Source: a virus. Taken from it: DNA of 64,000 nt. Below, in pieces: positions 24,902-34,682 of the stretch (position 1 is the stretch's first letter; each line of letters opens with the position of its first letter). The notes under the pieces were generated by a model that made no database searches, had not been told where the DNA came from, and was given only the letters and a program-made list of their open reading frames with translations. A program made the translations under genes and the position numbers. Where the stretch lies: IMG/VR virus record IMGVR_UViG_3300017917_001996, positions 124,001 to 188,000 of that record; one strand, given 5' to 3'.

Positions 24902-27900
24902 ATGACGATACGTTACCTACGTCAGCCGCCGGTATTAAACAACCTAAGTAAATCGTCGAATGTAAGTTCGACAGTACTAGGAACGCCCCTACGAATTACC
25001 AATGCTGCTGCTAGTACGTCGTTTACAACTGGTGCATTGATTGTCACCGGTGGCGTAGGTATTTCGGGTAACTTAAACGTTGCTAACGTAAGAGCCAATA
25101 CTGTTAGCGGAACTATTACCACTGCAAATCAACCCAATATTACTAATATTGGTGTGCAGCAAAATTTTACAGCAGTTAATGTAACTATTACTGGTAACCT
25201 AGTTTTAGCTGGTAACCTTTCTACTGTTAGTTCTGAAAATTTATCTGTTTCGGATTCTCTATTAGAAATCCACACCAGTGGAACAGCATTAACTGTTGAC
25301 GACGGCAGAGACTTAGGTCTTGCTATTCATTACTATAAAACTGGTGACCAAACTGCGTTTTTAGTCTGGGACAATGCCACTGGCAGTTTGAAGTATTACG
25401 CCGATGGTTCAGCTAGCGTTAGTGGTGTTGTATCCGGTACACTGGGTACAATTAACGCTGGCGAATTTATTGCGTCGAATATTACACCTTCGACTAGTAC
25501 ATTAACTGGTGCTTTACAAGTAGCTGGTGGTGCTGGTATTCAAGGTAATGTTTTTGCTGGTGCAGTATATACAAACAATTTATATTACGCCAATGGTAGT
25601 CCGTACAGTTCTTCCATGGGTGCAACTGGTGCCCAGGGTCCGATTGGTGCAACTGGTGCCCAAGGTGCTACAGGCGCTGGCTACACAGGAAGTCGAGGTG
25701 ACACTGGTTTAACTGGTGCAACTGGACCAATTGGTGCAACTGGTTTTGGTGTTCCAGGACAAGCAGGTTACACGGGTAGCCAAGGTATACCAGGTATAGC
25801 TGGTGTACAAGGTGCAACTGGCGCAAGCGGTATAGCAGGACCTGTAGGCGGCCTTGGCGCTACAGGTGCAACTGGACCAGCTGGCGCACCAGGAACTATT
25901 GGCCAGACAGGTTATACTGGTAGTGCAGGCTCAGCAGGCTCAGCAGGCGCACAAGGTGCAACTGGTGCAAGCGGCATAGCAGGACCAGCTGGTAGTACTG
26001 GACCTACTGGTTACACAGGTAGTCGGGGCATTGCCGGAACAGCAGGTACAGCCGGCGCAACTGGTGCCACGGGACCAGCCGGTTTACCTGGCGCAGCAGG
26101 TATTGATGGTGCAACAGGTGCAACAGGCTCTGTGGGACCTGCAGGTCCTGCGGGCGAAACTGGTGCTACGGGCTTACCTGGATTACCTGGCGCAGCAGGC
26201 CTAGACGGAGCAACCGGTGCCACAGGTATTGCTGGACCTGCAGGTCCTATAGGAGAAACGGGTGCAACTGGTCCAATTGGATTACCTGGTACAGCAGGTA
26301 TTGATGGTGCTACTGGCGCTACGGGTATAGCAGGTCCCGTTGGACCAGCAGGCGAAACGGGTGCAACAGGACCGGCTGGTTTATCTGGCGCAGCAGGCCT
26401 AGACGGAGCAACCGGTGCCACAGGTATTGCAGGTCCAGCCGGTCCTGTTGGTGAAACAGGTGCAACTGGTCCAATTGGATTACCTGGTACAGCAGGTATT
26501 GATGGTGCTACTGGTGCTACGGGTATTGCCGGTCCAGTGGGTCCGTTAGGTTCAACAGGTGCTACGGGTTTAACTGGTGCTACTGGTACACCTGGCAATG
26601 TTGGTTACACAGGTAGCCAAGGTTTAGCGGGTACAGCAGGACGTGATGGGGAAGCCGGTGCAACTGGTCCAATTGGATTACCTGGCGCAGCGGGCCGCGA
26701 TGGTTCTACAGGTGCAACTGGTATAGCTGGTCCAGTAGGTCCTGCAGGTCTAACAGGAGCAACAGGCCCTGCAGGTTTACAAGGTACAGCAGGTATTGAT
26801 GGTGCTACTGGTGCTACGGGTATTGCCGGTCCCGTTGGACCAGCAGGCGAAACGGGCGCAACTGGTCCAATTGGATTACCAGGCGCAGCAGGTATTGATG
26901 GTGCCACCGGTGCTACAGGTATTGCCGGTCCAGTGGGTCAAGATGGCGCAACAGGAGCAACAGGACCCGCAGGACAAATAGGTTTGTCAGGGCAAGATGG
27001 TGCTACTGGTGCTACGGGCATTGCTGGACCAGTTGGCCCTGCAGGTGAAACAGGTGCAACAGGACCTGCAGGATTACAAGGTGTAGCAGGAACAGACGGT
27101 GCTACCGGTGCCACAGGTATTGCAGGTCCAGTAGGTCCTGCAGGTGAAACAGGTGCAACTGGTCCAATTGGATTACCTGGTACAGCAGGCCGCGATGGAG
27201 CAACAGGTGCCACAGGTATTGCTGGACCAGTAGGTCAAGACGGTGCTACTGGTGCTACTGGTCCTGCTGGACAAATTGGCTTACCAGGTCAAGACGGTGC
27301 TACTGGTGCTACAGGTATTGCAGGTCCAGTTGGTCCTATAGGAGAAACAGGTGCAACTGGTCCAATTGGTTTACCTGGCGCAGCGGGCCGCGATGGTTCT
27401 ACAGGTGCAACTGGTATAGCTGGTCCGGTTGGCCAAGACGGTGCTACTGGTGCAACTGGTCCAATTGGTTTAACAGGTTCTCCTGGTATAGATGGAGCAA
27501 CAGGTGCCACAGGTATTGCAGGTCCAGTAGGTCCAATTGGTTTAACTGGTTCTACAGGACCTCAGGGCCCAGCGGGCGTTAATGGAAGAGATGGCGCCAC
27601 GGGTGCTACAGGTATTGCAGGTCCAGTGGGGCAAGACGGTGCTACAGGTGCAACTGGTCCTGCTGGACAGATTGGTTTAACAGGTAGAGATGGTTCCACT
27701 GGTGCAACTGGTGTTGCTGGACCAGTTGGTCCTATAGGAGAAACAGGTGCCACTGGCCCGATTGGTCAAACAGGTCTTCCGGGCAGGGATGGTTCCACTG
27801 GTGCAACTGGCCCAGTGGGCCCAGTAGGACAAAATGGAGCCACTGGTGCAACCGGTCCAATTGGTCAAACGGGTCTTCCGGGTCGTGATGGCTCAACGGG

Positions 27901-29449
27901 TGCAACTGGCCCAGTGGGCCCAGTGGGTCAGAGCGGTGCTACAGGTGCCACTGGCCCTATAGGTTTACCTGGTATAGCAGGTATTGATGGTGCTACTGGT
28001 GCTACGGGTATAGCAGGTCCAGTAGGTCCTATTGGTCCAGCTGGTGCAACAGGCTTGATAGGAGCTACAGGTCTACAAGGTGATCTAGGTTACACTGGTA
28101 GTCAAGGTATTCCAGGATCACCAGGTGGCGCAACTGGCCCAATTGGTTTTACAGGTAGTTCGGGCAGTACTGGCCCAATTGGTTTTACAGGTAGTCGAGG
28201 ACTATCTGGATTTGTTGGATCGTCGGGCGATTTTGGAGCAACTGGTTTAACTGGTTATACAGGTAGTCAAGGTTTACCAGGCGCAGCAGCAGATAAAGGT
28301 TTCACTGGTAGTCAAGGTGAAGTAGGTTTTACTGGTAGTTCGGGTATAAACGGGTATACAGGTAGTCAGGGTATACCTGGTGCTTATGCAGCAATTGGTT
28401 ATACTGGTAGCCAAGGAGACCTAGGTTATACTGGAAGTCAGGGTATCCCTGGCGAGTTTGCAGCATTAGGTTATACTGGATCTAAGGGTGACACAGCTAC
28501 TAACTTTACTGGCCCTCAAGATATCGGAGTCATTGGTGGCAATAGTTATACACTAGCGACATTTGATGCTGGTAATTTACTAAAATTAGACAGTACACAA
28601 GAGTTTACCTTAACAATTCCAACAAACGACCAAGAGCCATTTTTAATTGGACAGCGTGTTGATATTCAACAAGCAAACATTGGTTCTATAAACATAGTTA
28701 CAAGTACTGGCGTTACACTGCAATCAGTTGGAATTTCAGGATTAGTTACACGATATTCTGTTGGTACACTGTTTAAGGTTGATTTTAACGAATGGTTGTT
28801 TGTTGGACCAGAATCAACAGGTTACACAGGTAGCCGGGGAGATTTAGGTTACACAGGTAGCCGGGGCGAAAAAGGTGATACAGGGTTAACAGGGTATACA
28901 GGTAGTCAAGGTATACCTGGTGCTTATGCAGCAATTGGTTATACGGGCAGTATAGGTTATACTGGATCCGTTGGTGAACAAGGGCTCAGAGGATATGTAG
29001 GAAGCTCTGCAACTATAGCAGTAGGATTACTTGATTCTAATAACCAACTTGGTAATGTTGTAACACAAATAAACACTATCCAATTTGATCAAGAATCTGG
29101 TTTTAGCGTAACTGATTTAGGTTCAGGTGCAGTAAGAATTTCGGGCGGAGCAGGTGGCACAACTGGCAATGTTTCGTCATTCAGATTCTGGGAAGTCGAT
29201 GGGCAAAATACGCTGGTTGCCAGCGGTTCTGACACTGTTAAATTTGTTGCCGGTAGCGGTATTACTATAGAAACAGATGATTCAACAAACCCAAAAACTA
29301 TAATCTTTTCTGCTCCTAGATTTACTGTTAATTTGGATGCAAATGGTGTTAATAGACCTTACGGGTTAGATGCTTATTATGATGGCGGATATCCGGACAG
29401 CGTTTACGGAGGCATTGTTCCGCTTGATGCAGGCGGTATTGACTTTTGA
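24902..29449 (+). CDS. Long collagen-like tail fibre
   Basis: 1515 residues. Residues 1-238 are beta-rich fibre-base modules: [19 protein letters not shown], a [27 protein letters not shown] unit, [16 protein letters not shown] and the hinge YANGSPY. Residues ~239-1200 are almost pure Gly-X-Y triplets, forming an extended triple helix on trimerisation. A 33-residue unit ([20 protein letters not shown] plus 13 more) is repeated through the middle. A globular beta domain (~1205-1300, [16 protein letters not shown] and [10 protein letters not shown]) interrupts it, then a short YTGS collagen stretch. The C-terminal ~140 residues are beta-rich and end in DAGGIDF. No charged collagen stabilisers beyond occasional Asp/Arg/Glu are present. 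Function: distal reach of a receptor-binding fibre. Confidence 0.9.
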   Translation: MTIRYLRQPPVLNNLSKSSNVSSTVLGTPLRITNAAASTSFTTGALIVTGGVGISGNLNVANVRANTVSGTITTANQPNITNIGVQQNFTAVNVTITGNLVLAGNLSTVSSENLSVSDSLLEIHTSGTALTVDDGRDLGLAIHYYKTGDQTAFLVWDNATGSLKYYADGSASVSGVVSGTLGTINAGEFIASNITPSTSTLTGALQVAGGAGIQGNVFAGAVYTNNLYYANGSPYSSSMGATGAQGPIGATGAQGATGAGYTGSRGDTGLTGATGPIGATGFGVPGQAGYTGSQGIPGIAGVQGATGASGIAGPVGGLGATGATGPAGAPGTIGQTGYTGSAGSAGSAGAQGATGASGIAGPAGSTGPTGYTGSRGIAGTAGTAGATGATGPAGLPGAAGIDGATGATGSVGPAGPAGETGATGLPGLPGAAGLDGATGATGIAGPAGPIGETGATGPIGLPGTAGIDGATGATGIAGPVGPAGETGATGPAGLSGAAGLDGATGATGIAGPAGPVGETGATGPIGLPGTAGIDGATGATGIAGPVGPLGSTGATGLTGATGTPGNVGYTGSQGLAGTAGRDGEAGATGPIGLPGAAGRDGSTGATGIAGPVGPAGLTGATGPAGLQGTAGIDGATGATGIAGPVGPAGETGATGPIGLPGAAGIDGATGATGIAGPVGQDGATGATGPAGQIGLSGQDGATGATGIAGPVGPAGETGATGPAGLQGVAGTDGATGATGIAGPVGPAGETGATGPIGLPGTAGRDGATGATGIAGPVGQDGATGATGPAGQIGLPGQDGATGATGIAGPVGPIGETGATGPIGLPGAAGRDGSTGATGIAGPVGQDGATGATGPIGLTGSPGIDGATGATGIAGPVGPIGLTGSTGPQGPAGVNGRDGATGATGIAGPVGQDGATGATGPAGQIGLTGRDGSTGATGVAGPVGPIGETGATGPIGQTGLPGRDGSTGATGPVGPVGQNGATGATGPIGQTGLPGRDGSTGATGPVGPVGQSGATGATGPIGLPGIAGIDGATGATGIAGPVGPIGPAGATGLIGATGLQGDLGYTGSQGIPGSPGGATGPIGFTGSSGSTGPIGFTGSRGLSGFVGSSGDFGATGLTGYTGSQGLPGAAADKGFTGSQGEVGFTGSSGINGYTGSQGIPGAYAAIGYTGSQGDLGYTGSQGIPGEFAALGYTGSKGDTATNFTGPQDIGVIGGNSYTLATFDAGNLLKLDSTQEFTLTIPTNDQEPFLIGQRVDIQQANIGSINIVTSTGVTLQSVGISGLVTRYSVGTLFKVDFNEWLFVGPESTGYTGSRGDLGYTGSRGEKGDTGLTGYTGSQGIPGAYAAIGYTGSIGYTGSVGEQGLRGYVGSSATIAVGLLDSNNQLGNVVTQINTIQFDQESGFSVTDLGSGAVRISGGAGGTTGNVSSFRFWEVDGQNTLVASGSDTVKFVAGSGITIETDDSTNPKTIIFSAPRFTVNLDANGVNRPYGLDAYYDGGYPDSVYGGIVPLDAGGIDF
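25617..28500 (+). repeat. Collagen-like Gly-X-Y tract with 99-bp higher-order repeats
   Basis: About 960 codons of G-X-Y triplets. From about 26,100 to 28,050 a 99-bp unit (33 residues, eleven triplets) recurs with [12 protein letters not shown] and [13 protein letters not shown] cores. Variants replace GPAGETG with GQDGATG. Copies share long identical DNA stretches, so copy-number change by recombination is expected. The ends use YTGSQG-type triplets instead. Confidence 0.93.
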
Positions 29450-29456
29450 ATAAATA
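29449..29456 (+). promoter_or_regulatory. Late promoter AATAAATA
   Basis: Overlaps the stop region of the collagen fibre. The leader carries ATAAACGGAT before the ATG at 29,480, the same motif as at 7,471 and 24,522. Confidence 0.55.
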
Positions 29457-29479
29457 GAGTATAAACGGATCGAATCTTT

Positions 29480-29923
29480 ATGGCAGTTCAGATACAATTA
29501 CGGAGAGGCACATCAGCTGAGTGGTCTTCAGTTAACCCTGTTATCGCACAGGGTGAATTTGTCATTGAACTCGACACAGGGCGTTTTAAGTTAGGTAACG
29601 GCGTAGATCGCTGGAATAACTTAAATTATAACGGATTTATAGGACACGGCAGCGACCCAAGTAACTGGAATACTAATGTAAAACTTGGCTTGTACGATGT
29701 AAATAGGCTTAGCTGGAGCGGAACTTTAGGTTCCCCTACTGATGCCGTCCCTAAAGGTTTACTAGCAGTTTATGTTAGTGGAACTAGCATCGTTCAGAGA
29801 TATCAACCTACTAATGATGCATTAGTTACAGTTGAGTATGTTCGTACAAAATTTGGAATTGAAGATTGGAGCCCATGGTCTCAAGCAACCGATGGTGCTA
29901 AAGTTGATGGTGGCACTTTCTGA
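29480..29923 (+). CDS. Mtd_N-like tail-fibre protein
   Basis: 147 residues. The start (VQIQLRRGTSAEWSSVNPVI, then GEFVIELDTGRFKLGNGVD, RWNNL) is the N-terminal beta-prism domain named for Bordetella phage major tropism determinant, used by many phage fibres to trimerise and attach. The remainder (NTNVKLGLYDVNRLSW and LLAVYVSGTSIVQRYQ) is beta-rich, and the chain ends in TDGAKVDGGTF, resembling the ends of its two neighbours. No C-type lectin fold or reverse-transcriptase cassette follows, so this is not a diversity-generating system. Probably a short fibre or a tip adaptor. Confidence 0.82.
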   Translation: MAVQIQLRRGTSAEWSSVNPVIAQGEFVIELDTGRFKLGNGVDRWNNLNYNGFIGHGSDPSNWNTNVKLGLYDVNRLSWSGTLGSPTDAVPKGLLAVYVSGTSIVQRYQPTNDALVTVEYVRTKFGIEDWSPWSQATDGAKVDGGTF

Positions 29924-29931
29924 CCGTTTTT

Positions 29932-29939
29932 TATAAATA
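29932..29939 (+). promoter_or_regulatory. Late promoter TATAAATA
   Basis: Exact T4 late consensus, 22 bases upstream of the next ATG with a purine-rich AAGAGGAAA ribosome site between. Confidence 0.65.
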
Positions 29940-29961
29940 TAGAATAAGAGGAAACTAACAA

Positions 29962-31263
29962 ATGGCAAATAAGATTATACTTAAAAGGGCAAATACCACC
30001 GGTAAAATACCATTGGTTACTGATATTGACCTTGGCGAATTGGCTATTAACACCTTCGATGGTAGACTATTCGCCAAGAAAAACGATGGTACAGCCAGCA
30101 TTATTGACTTAAAACAAAACGACCCTATTCGTGTTTTAGGCGACGCAACAAGCGCATATGCTTGGGACCAAAGTACATATACCAGTAACGTCACAATGAC
30201 GTTAAACACCGTTAATGCCAATGTTGGCACATACGGTGGTAAAGCTGGTGGTGTTATTGAAATCCCTATTTTCACCGTTAACGAAAAAGGTTTAGTTACT
30301 AGCGTAACAACAACTACCTATTCTGCATCTGGCGATTTAGGTACAATGGCCAGCCAAAATGCTAATGCTGTCGCTATTACTGGTGGTACAATTGATGGTA
30401 CCGCAATTGGTCAGACAACAAGAGCAGCTGGTAATTTTACAGACATTGACACCACTGGTAACGTAACCATTGGCGGTAAGTTATTCAGTAATGACTTAAC
30501 TGCAACAAGTATTACAGTTGATGGTGACACCGTAATTTCGGGTAACTTAACTGTTCAAGGTGTAACAACAACTGTTAACTCTAACACAGTTAGTGTTGGA
30601 GACCTAAACATCCAATTAGCTAAAGATGCGCTAAACGCAGCTCAAGCAAACGGCGGCGGTATTACCGTTGTTGGGCCAGCGACACCGGCTACGATTACAT
30701 ATGCTAGCCTAGATGATAGCTGGAACCTTAACAAAGCGTTAAACGGTGTTTCTGCAGACTTCACAGGTAACGTAGGTGCTGATTTTGGTGATTTCAGTAG
30801 CAACGTTTCTGTCGGCGATAGCTTATCTGTTGCTAATTCGGCTACAATTGGTAATTTAACAATTACAGGAACAACCAGCTTAGGTTCTATTACTACCAGC
30901 GGTGTATCAGCAGGAAGAATAGTTTATGGTGGCACAGGCGGTGTTTTAACTTCTGAATCTGCCCTAACTTATAATGCTACTAGCAATACACTGACGTTGA
31001 CCAACTTAGTTGGTACAACAGCTAATTTATCTAACACTCTAGATGTTTCTGGTGTTACTACACTAAAGAGTACTGTAAACCTTACAGACATTAGCACATA
31101 TACTGTGGCTAATTATACAACTGGTGCATTCACCGTTGCCGGTGATGCAAGTTTTGCCAAGAGTATTCAGGTTCAAACTGATATCCGTGCAGCAGGTACA
31201 ATTTATAAAGCTGGTTTAGAAGTTCTAAATACCGGAGATACAATCGACGGCGGATCTTATTAA
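29962..31263 (+). CDS. Tail-fibre protein with RANTTG N-terminus and T-rich beta repeats
   Basis: 433 residues. The start KIILKRANTTGKIPLVTDID, then LGELAINTFDGRLFAKKNDG, is the same Mtd_N-like attachment domain as in its neighbours. Then come serial fibre modules: AITGGTIDGTAIGQTTRAAG, the IDTTGNVTIGGKLFSNDL unit, VDGDTVISGNLTVQGVTTT, and a last third of 15-to-20-residue beta repeats. The end NTGDTIDGGSY repeats the DGGx(F/Y) C-terminal motif. This module order is widespread in T4-like cyanophage long fibres. It has its own promoter and terminator and forms a one-gene unit. Confidence 0.85.
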   Translation: MANKIILKRANTTGKIPLVTDIDLGELAINTFDGRLFAKKNDGTASIIDLKQNDPIRVLGDATSAYAWDQSTYTSNVTMTLNTVNANVGTYGGKAGGVIEIPIFTVNEKGLVTSVTTTTYSASGDLGTMASQNANAVAITGGTIDGTAIGQTTRAAGNFTDIDTTGNVTIGGKLFSNDLTATSITVDGDTVISGNLTVQGVTTTVNSNTVSVGDLNIQLAKDALNAAQANGGGITVVGPATPATITYASLDDSWNLNKALNGVSADFTGNVGADFGDFSSNVSVGDSLSVANSATIGNLTITGTTSLGSITTSGVSAGRIVYGGTGGVLTSESALTYNATSNTLTLTNLVGTTANLSNTLDVSGVTTLKSTVNLTDISTYTVANYTTGAFTVAGDASFAKSIQVQTDIRAAGTIYKAGLEVLNTGDTIDGGSY

Positions 31264-31265
31264 AG

Positions 31266-31273
31266 ACTAAATA
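31266..31273 (+). promoter_or_regulatory. TAAATA element (ACTAAATA) upstream of a terminator
   Basis: Promoter-like octamer just after the fibre stop codon. A strong terminator starts ~30 bases downstream, so if used it would mainly give a ~60-base RNA. Read-through to 31,376 is possible. Confidence 0.3.
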
Positions 31274-31303
31274 AGTGTATTGAAGTTTTAATACGCACAA
31301 GTA

Positions 31304-31337
31304 ATTGGGAGACTTCAATAGTCTCCCAATTTTATTT
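31304..31337 (+). terminator. Intrinsic terminator
   Basis: 11-bp perfect stem (ATTGGGAGACT with AGTCTCCCAAT), 5-base loop TCAAT, then TTTTATTT. It separates the 29,962 fibre from the beta-helix fibre. Confidence 0.93.
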
Positions 31338-31375
31338 GTACGTTAGCTTTCTAGCTTTTAGGACAGACCATAACT

Positions 31376-32941
31376 ATGGCAAACATAATCAAATTAAAAC
31401 GATCTAGTGTTCCAGGAAAAATTCCGGATCCAAATGATTTAAGCGTTGGCGAAATTGCTATTAACACCGCCGACGGGGTTTTATACACAAAACATAGCGA
31501 TAACACAATTAAGTCGATTGGCAACGTTCAGTCGTTTATTAGCAATGTAACATTAGACACAGTTACACTTGCAGGAAATTTTAGCAATCAAGCAATTGAT
31601 ATTAAAGATACTACTATTAGTGCCAATGTATTAACTGGTGCACTAACAGTAGCAGGCGGTGTTGGTGTGCAAGGAAATATCAATGCTGGTAATGTTAATA
31701 CCACTCATATCGGTGCTAGCTCCATTTTAGCTAGCACTGTTTATACCAATAGTTTATTGTTTAGTAATGGTGCTCCTTACATTGCACCAGTTACTGGTAG
31801 CTCAAACATTCTTCACGTTGCAAAAAACGGCAGTGATACCAACGATGGCTCAATTAACAAGCCATTCCTTACTATTAAAGCAGCACTAGCAGCAGCTACA
31901 ACAGGACAAGCAGTTAATGTTGCTCCTGGTACGTATATTGAAGATAATCCTGTAACTATTCCAGCAGGTGTAAGTCTTAAAGGCGATGACCTACGCACGG
32001 TATTTGTTAAACCACTAAATCCTAGCAGCGATTTATTTTATGTTAAAAATGCCAGTTATGTTTGGGGATTAACAATCATTGATTATTTGGCCAACGGATT
32101 TGCATTTGATCCATCGACTCCGACGCAAAACATCTACGTAAGTCCTTATATTCAAAACGTTACCAGCAGTACTACAACAGGCACCTGTGTTAAGATTGAC
32201 GGTAGCTTGAATAGTTCTGTTAGTACCAAGGCAATGATCCTAGGGTTTTTAACAATAATCAATCGTGGCGGCAAAGGTGTACACCTTATAAACAAAGCAT
32301 ACAGTCAAGCAGTTAACGTATACACTATTGCGGCTGATGTGGGTGTGTTAGCCGAAAGCGGATCGTTTATTACACTCAACGGTAGCGACAACGGAATTGG
32401 TAATTATGGTCTAAAAGCCGACGGTAAAGGTCCTGAAGAGTTATCTGGTCAAACCTACGGAACAAGTATTCAAGGGATATTCCAAATTAGAAATCTAGCA
32501 GGTCAACCAAAAGTTAATCAGGTCATGACCATTGATGGCGATTCCAATTATTACAGTATTGATACTGTTTCTCAAGTTGATGGGTTAACTTGGCAAGTAA
32601 GCATACAAGAGGTTTATACTGATACTCTAGCTGCTAATACCACTGTTCGTTTTTACCAGCGCAGTGCTATTATTGCCAGCGCACATACTTTTGAGTATGT
32701 AGGTGCCGGTACCAATCCTGCTACAGCATTACCTCAATATGGTGGTATTCCAGTTGAAGCTAATGAAGTTGTACAGGTCAATGGCGGTAAAGTGACATTC
32801 ACTTCAACTGACCACAAAGGAAATTTTAAAATTGGTGCAAATTTAGTCATCAATCAAACCACAGGAATTATTAACGGCGATAGTTTTAACAGAAGTATGT
32901 TTGCCTTAATGACTCCATATATTCTAGCATTGGAAGGTTAA
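31376..32941 (+). CDS. Tail-fibre protein with parallel beta-helix (pectate-lyase-like) domain
   Basis: 521 residues. Start MANIIKLKRSSVPGKIPDPN then GEIAINTADGVLYTK is the Mtd_N-like base. The hinge region has VLTGALTVAGGVGVQGNI and VYTNSLLFSNGAPY. From ~140, HVAKNGSDTNDGSINKPFLT and AALAAA, then VAPGTYIEDNPVTIPAGVSL, is the standard entry to a right-handed beta-helix (DUF1565 type) shared by phage depolymerases and inert fibres. Repeated coils continue to ~330 (GFLTIINRGGKGVHL). The C-terminal ~130 residues form a separate beta domain. No acidic catalytic cluster can be assigned from sequence, so polysaccharide cleavage is possible but unproven. Confidence 0.85.
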   Translation: MANIIKLKRSSVPGKIPDPNDLSVGEIAINTADGVLYTKHSDNTIKSIGNVQSFISNVTLDTVTLAGNFSNQAIDIKDTTISANVLTGALTVAGGVGVQGNINAGNVNTTHIGASSILASTVYTNSLLFSNGAPYIAPVTGSSNILHVAKNGSDTNDGSINKPFLTIKAALAAATTGQAVNVAPGTYIEDNPVTIPAGVSLKGDDLRTVFVKPLNPSSDLFYVKNASYVWGLTIIDYLANGFAFDPSTPTQNIYVSPYIQNVTSSTTTGTCVKIDGSLNSSVSTKAMILGFLTIINRGGKGVHLINKAYSQAVNVYTIAADVGVLAESGSFITLNGSDNGIGNYGLKADGKGPEELSGQTYGTSIQGIFQIRNLAGQPKVNQVMTIDGDSNYYSIDTVSQVDGLTWQVSIQEVYTDTLAANTTVRFYQRSAIIASAHTFEYVGAGTNPATALPQYGGIPVEANEVVQVNGGKVTFTSTDHKGNFKIGANLVINQTTGIINGDSFNRSMFALMTPYILALEG

Positions 32942-32947
32942 ACCAAA

Positions 32948-33280
32948 ATGGCAGTCGCAATTAATATTTTTAAAACAGTTACAGCAAACGTAACCACAGT
33001 TGGAACTACAATTTATACTGCACCTGCAGGTTATACTTCTGTTGTCTTGCTAGCACAGGTTAGTAACATTGGTGGTAGTACTATTACAGTTGAAGCCAAC
33101 CATCTAAGAAATGGAAACCAGACTAGTATTATTAAAGGAATTTCGTTACCCACAGCTGACTCTCTTAGCTTGGTACAAGGAAAGATGATCCTGGAAACAG
33201 GCGATGGATTTGAAATTTCTGCTAGTGCAAATGCCGCAGCTCAAATTGTATTAAGCCTATTAGAAACTGCAAACCCATAA
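32948..33280 (+). CDS. Small beta-sandwich virion protein (cap family, copy B)
   Basis: 110 residues, 6 bases after the beta-helix fibre and 1 base before the next fibre gene. The pattern TVGTTIYTAPAGYTSVVLLA, an EANHLRNGN strand, ISLPTADSLSLVQGKMILET and GDGFEISASANAA matches the small cap family, and is also a pattern found in many phage fibre-adjacent proteins. Its N-terminus differs from the MAxPNL copies, so it is a more distant member. Likely part of the fibre it lies beside. Confidence 0.7.
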   Translation: MAVAINIFKTVTANVTTVGTTIYTAPAGYTSVVLLAQVSNIGGSTITVEANHLRNGNQTSIIKGISLPTADSLSLVQGKMILETGDGFEISASANAAAQIVLSLLETANP

Positions 33281-33281
33281 T

Positions 33282-34673
33282 ATGAAACAGATAAGCAAAT
33301 TATCCAGCGGACGGGTACCAGTTAAAGGCCCGTTAGAGGTCGGTTCAGAAAGATATGAATTTCTGGACTTGGCCAGTGCTGAACCAAATTTGGGTACAGC
33401 AGCCAACGGTTCAGTTTTAACAACTAATACGTCAGGGCAAAGAACTTGGACAAAAAACTTGTCTGTGGACAATGTCACTGTATCAACTAATGTAGTTGCC
33501 GATCGTGTTTATACAGACAGTTTGTTATTTGCTAACGGCGATCCTTATATCTCGGAAAGTACTCAAACTAACATATACAACGGTAATATTACAGTAGGAA
33601 CTACGGTTACTCTTGTTGACACGGTACCAGTTACTGGAACTAGTAGCGTTAGATGGTCTATTACAGCAAAAGATACGGTTAATGGAACACTACGATCTTC
33701 CACTATCGATAGTGTTAATGACGGTTCTAACACTTACTATAATGAATATGGTGTAGTACTCAGCAACAATGACTACGAAGTTGCAGTCTTTACCAGCAAC
33801 ATATCAGCTGGTAGTGTTAATTTATATGCCTTGGGCGAAAGCTCGGATGTAGTGGTAACATACCAGCGTGTGACCTTAGGAGATAATACTATTCCTGGTT
33901 ATATCGCCGGTGCTGGATATATTCAAAATGTAGTAGGTTCAGGAACAGCAACTACTTGTGTAGTTGACTCATTTGTTGGCACAGGATCACAAACTAATTA
34001 TACTTTAAGCGCAACACCCACTGACGAAGATCAAGTAATTGCAGTGGTTGCTGGTATTGTACAACCTAAATCTGCGTACACAGTAGCCGGACCAGTATTG
34101 ACTTTTAGTGCAGCACCTGACGTAAATGTACCAGTTGAATTTACAACATTTGTTACAACTACGGTAACCGGCTATACAGGGTCAGCGGGTGCCCAAGGTC
34201 CGATTGGTTATACAGGTAGTGCAGCCAGTGGTGTCATTGGTTATTCTGGCAGTGCCGGCGGCGGCGCAATTGACGGCAGCTTATATGTCAGTGATGTTCT
34301 TACAGTAAATAACACAATACTTCCAACTACTAGCAATGTTATTGACATTGGTAGTCCGACTATGCGCTTTGGTGCATTGTATTTGGCAGGTAATACCATT
34401 GACCTTGGCGGCACACAGATTACCACCAGCCAGACCGGCGAATTAGTATTTTCTACACAAGCTGGAAATGTTAGCTTGTCGGCAAACACGATTAGCTTTT
34501 TGAGTAGTGTAGCAGAAACTGCACAAACACAAGGGGATCTTACAGTTACCGGTAATATTACAGCTGGCGCATACTTTTATTCAAACGGTCAGCCGTTGTC
34601 ATCAGGCGGCAGTGGTAGCGGTGGCGGAAGTTCTCAAGCAACTACTATAATATTAGGAATGATATTTAATTAA
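33282..34673 (+). CDS. Mosaic tail-fibre protein
   Basis: 463 residues. N-terminus: MKQISKLSSGRVPVKGPLEV with GSERYEFLDLASAEPNLGT, a base module. VYTDSLLFANGDPYISES hinge follows. A middle beta domain (GTSSVRWSITAKDTVNG, NNDYEVAVFTSNISAGSVNL) is followed by the GTGSQTNYTLSATPTD/VVAGIVQPKSAYTV domain and a short YTGS collagen stretch. The C-terminus has TTSNVIDIGSPTMRFGALYL and NTIDLGGTQITTSQTGELVF, ending in a Gly/Ser tail and IILGMIFN. Essentially every block also occurs in another protein of the window, so this gene reads as a collage of fibre parts. Confidence 0.8.
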   Translation: MKQISKLSSGRVPVKGPLEVGSERYEFLDLASAEPNLGTAANGSVLTTNTSGQRTWTKNLSVDNVTVSTNVVADRVYTDSLLFANGDPYISESTQTNIYNGNITVGTTVTLVDTVPVTGTSSVRWSITAKDTVNGTLRSSTIDSVNDGSNTYYNEYGVVLSNNDYEVAVFTSNISAGSVNLYALGESSDVVVTYQRVTLGDNTIPGYIAGAGYIQNVVGSGTATTCVVDSFVGTGSQTNYTLSATPTDEDQVIAVVAGIVQPKSAYTVAGPVLTFSAAPDVNVPVEFTTFVTTTVTGYTGSAGAQGPIGYTGSAASGVIGYSGSAGGGAIDGSLYVSDVLTVNNTILPTTSNVIDIGSPTMRFGALYLAGNTIDLGGTQITTSQTGELVFSTQAGNVSLSANTISFLSSVAETAQTQGDLTVTGNITAGAYFYSNGQPLSSGGSGSGGGSSQATTIILGMIFN

Positions 34674-34682
34674 GGAATAACT

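Noticed and set aside
26011-27870. Several long reverse-strand frames rich in Pro/Val/Ala over the collagen tract
   Set aside because: They are the mirror of repeated Gly-X-Y codons; there are no ribosome sites or promoters, and the repetitive composition explains the open frames.
25600-28500. CRISPR-like array because of regular repeats
   Set aside because: Repeats are coding, without unique spacers, and the reading frame is uninterrupted.
29480-29923. Diversity-generating retroelement suggested by the Mtd_N-like domain
   Set aside because: No reverse transcriptase, no template/variable repeat pair with A-specific changes, and no C-type lectin end were seen in the window.
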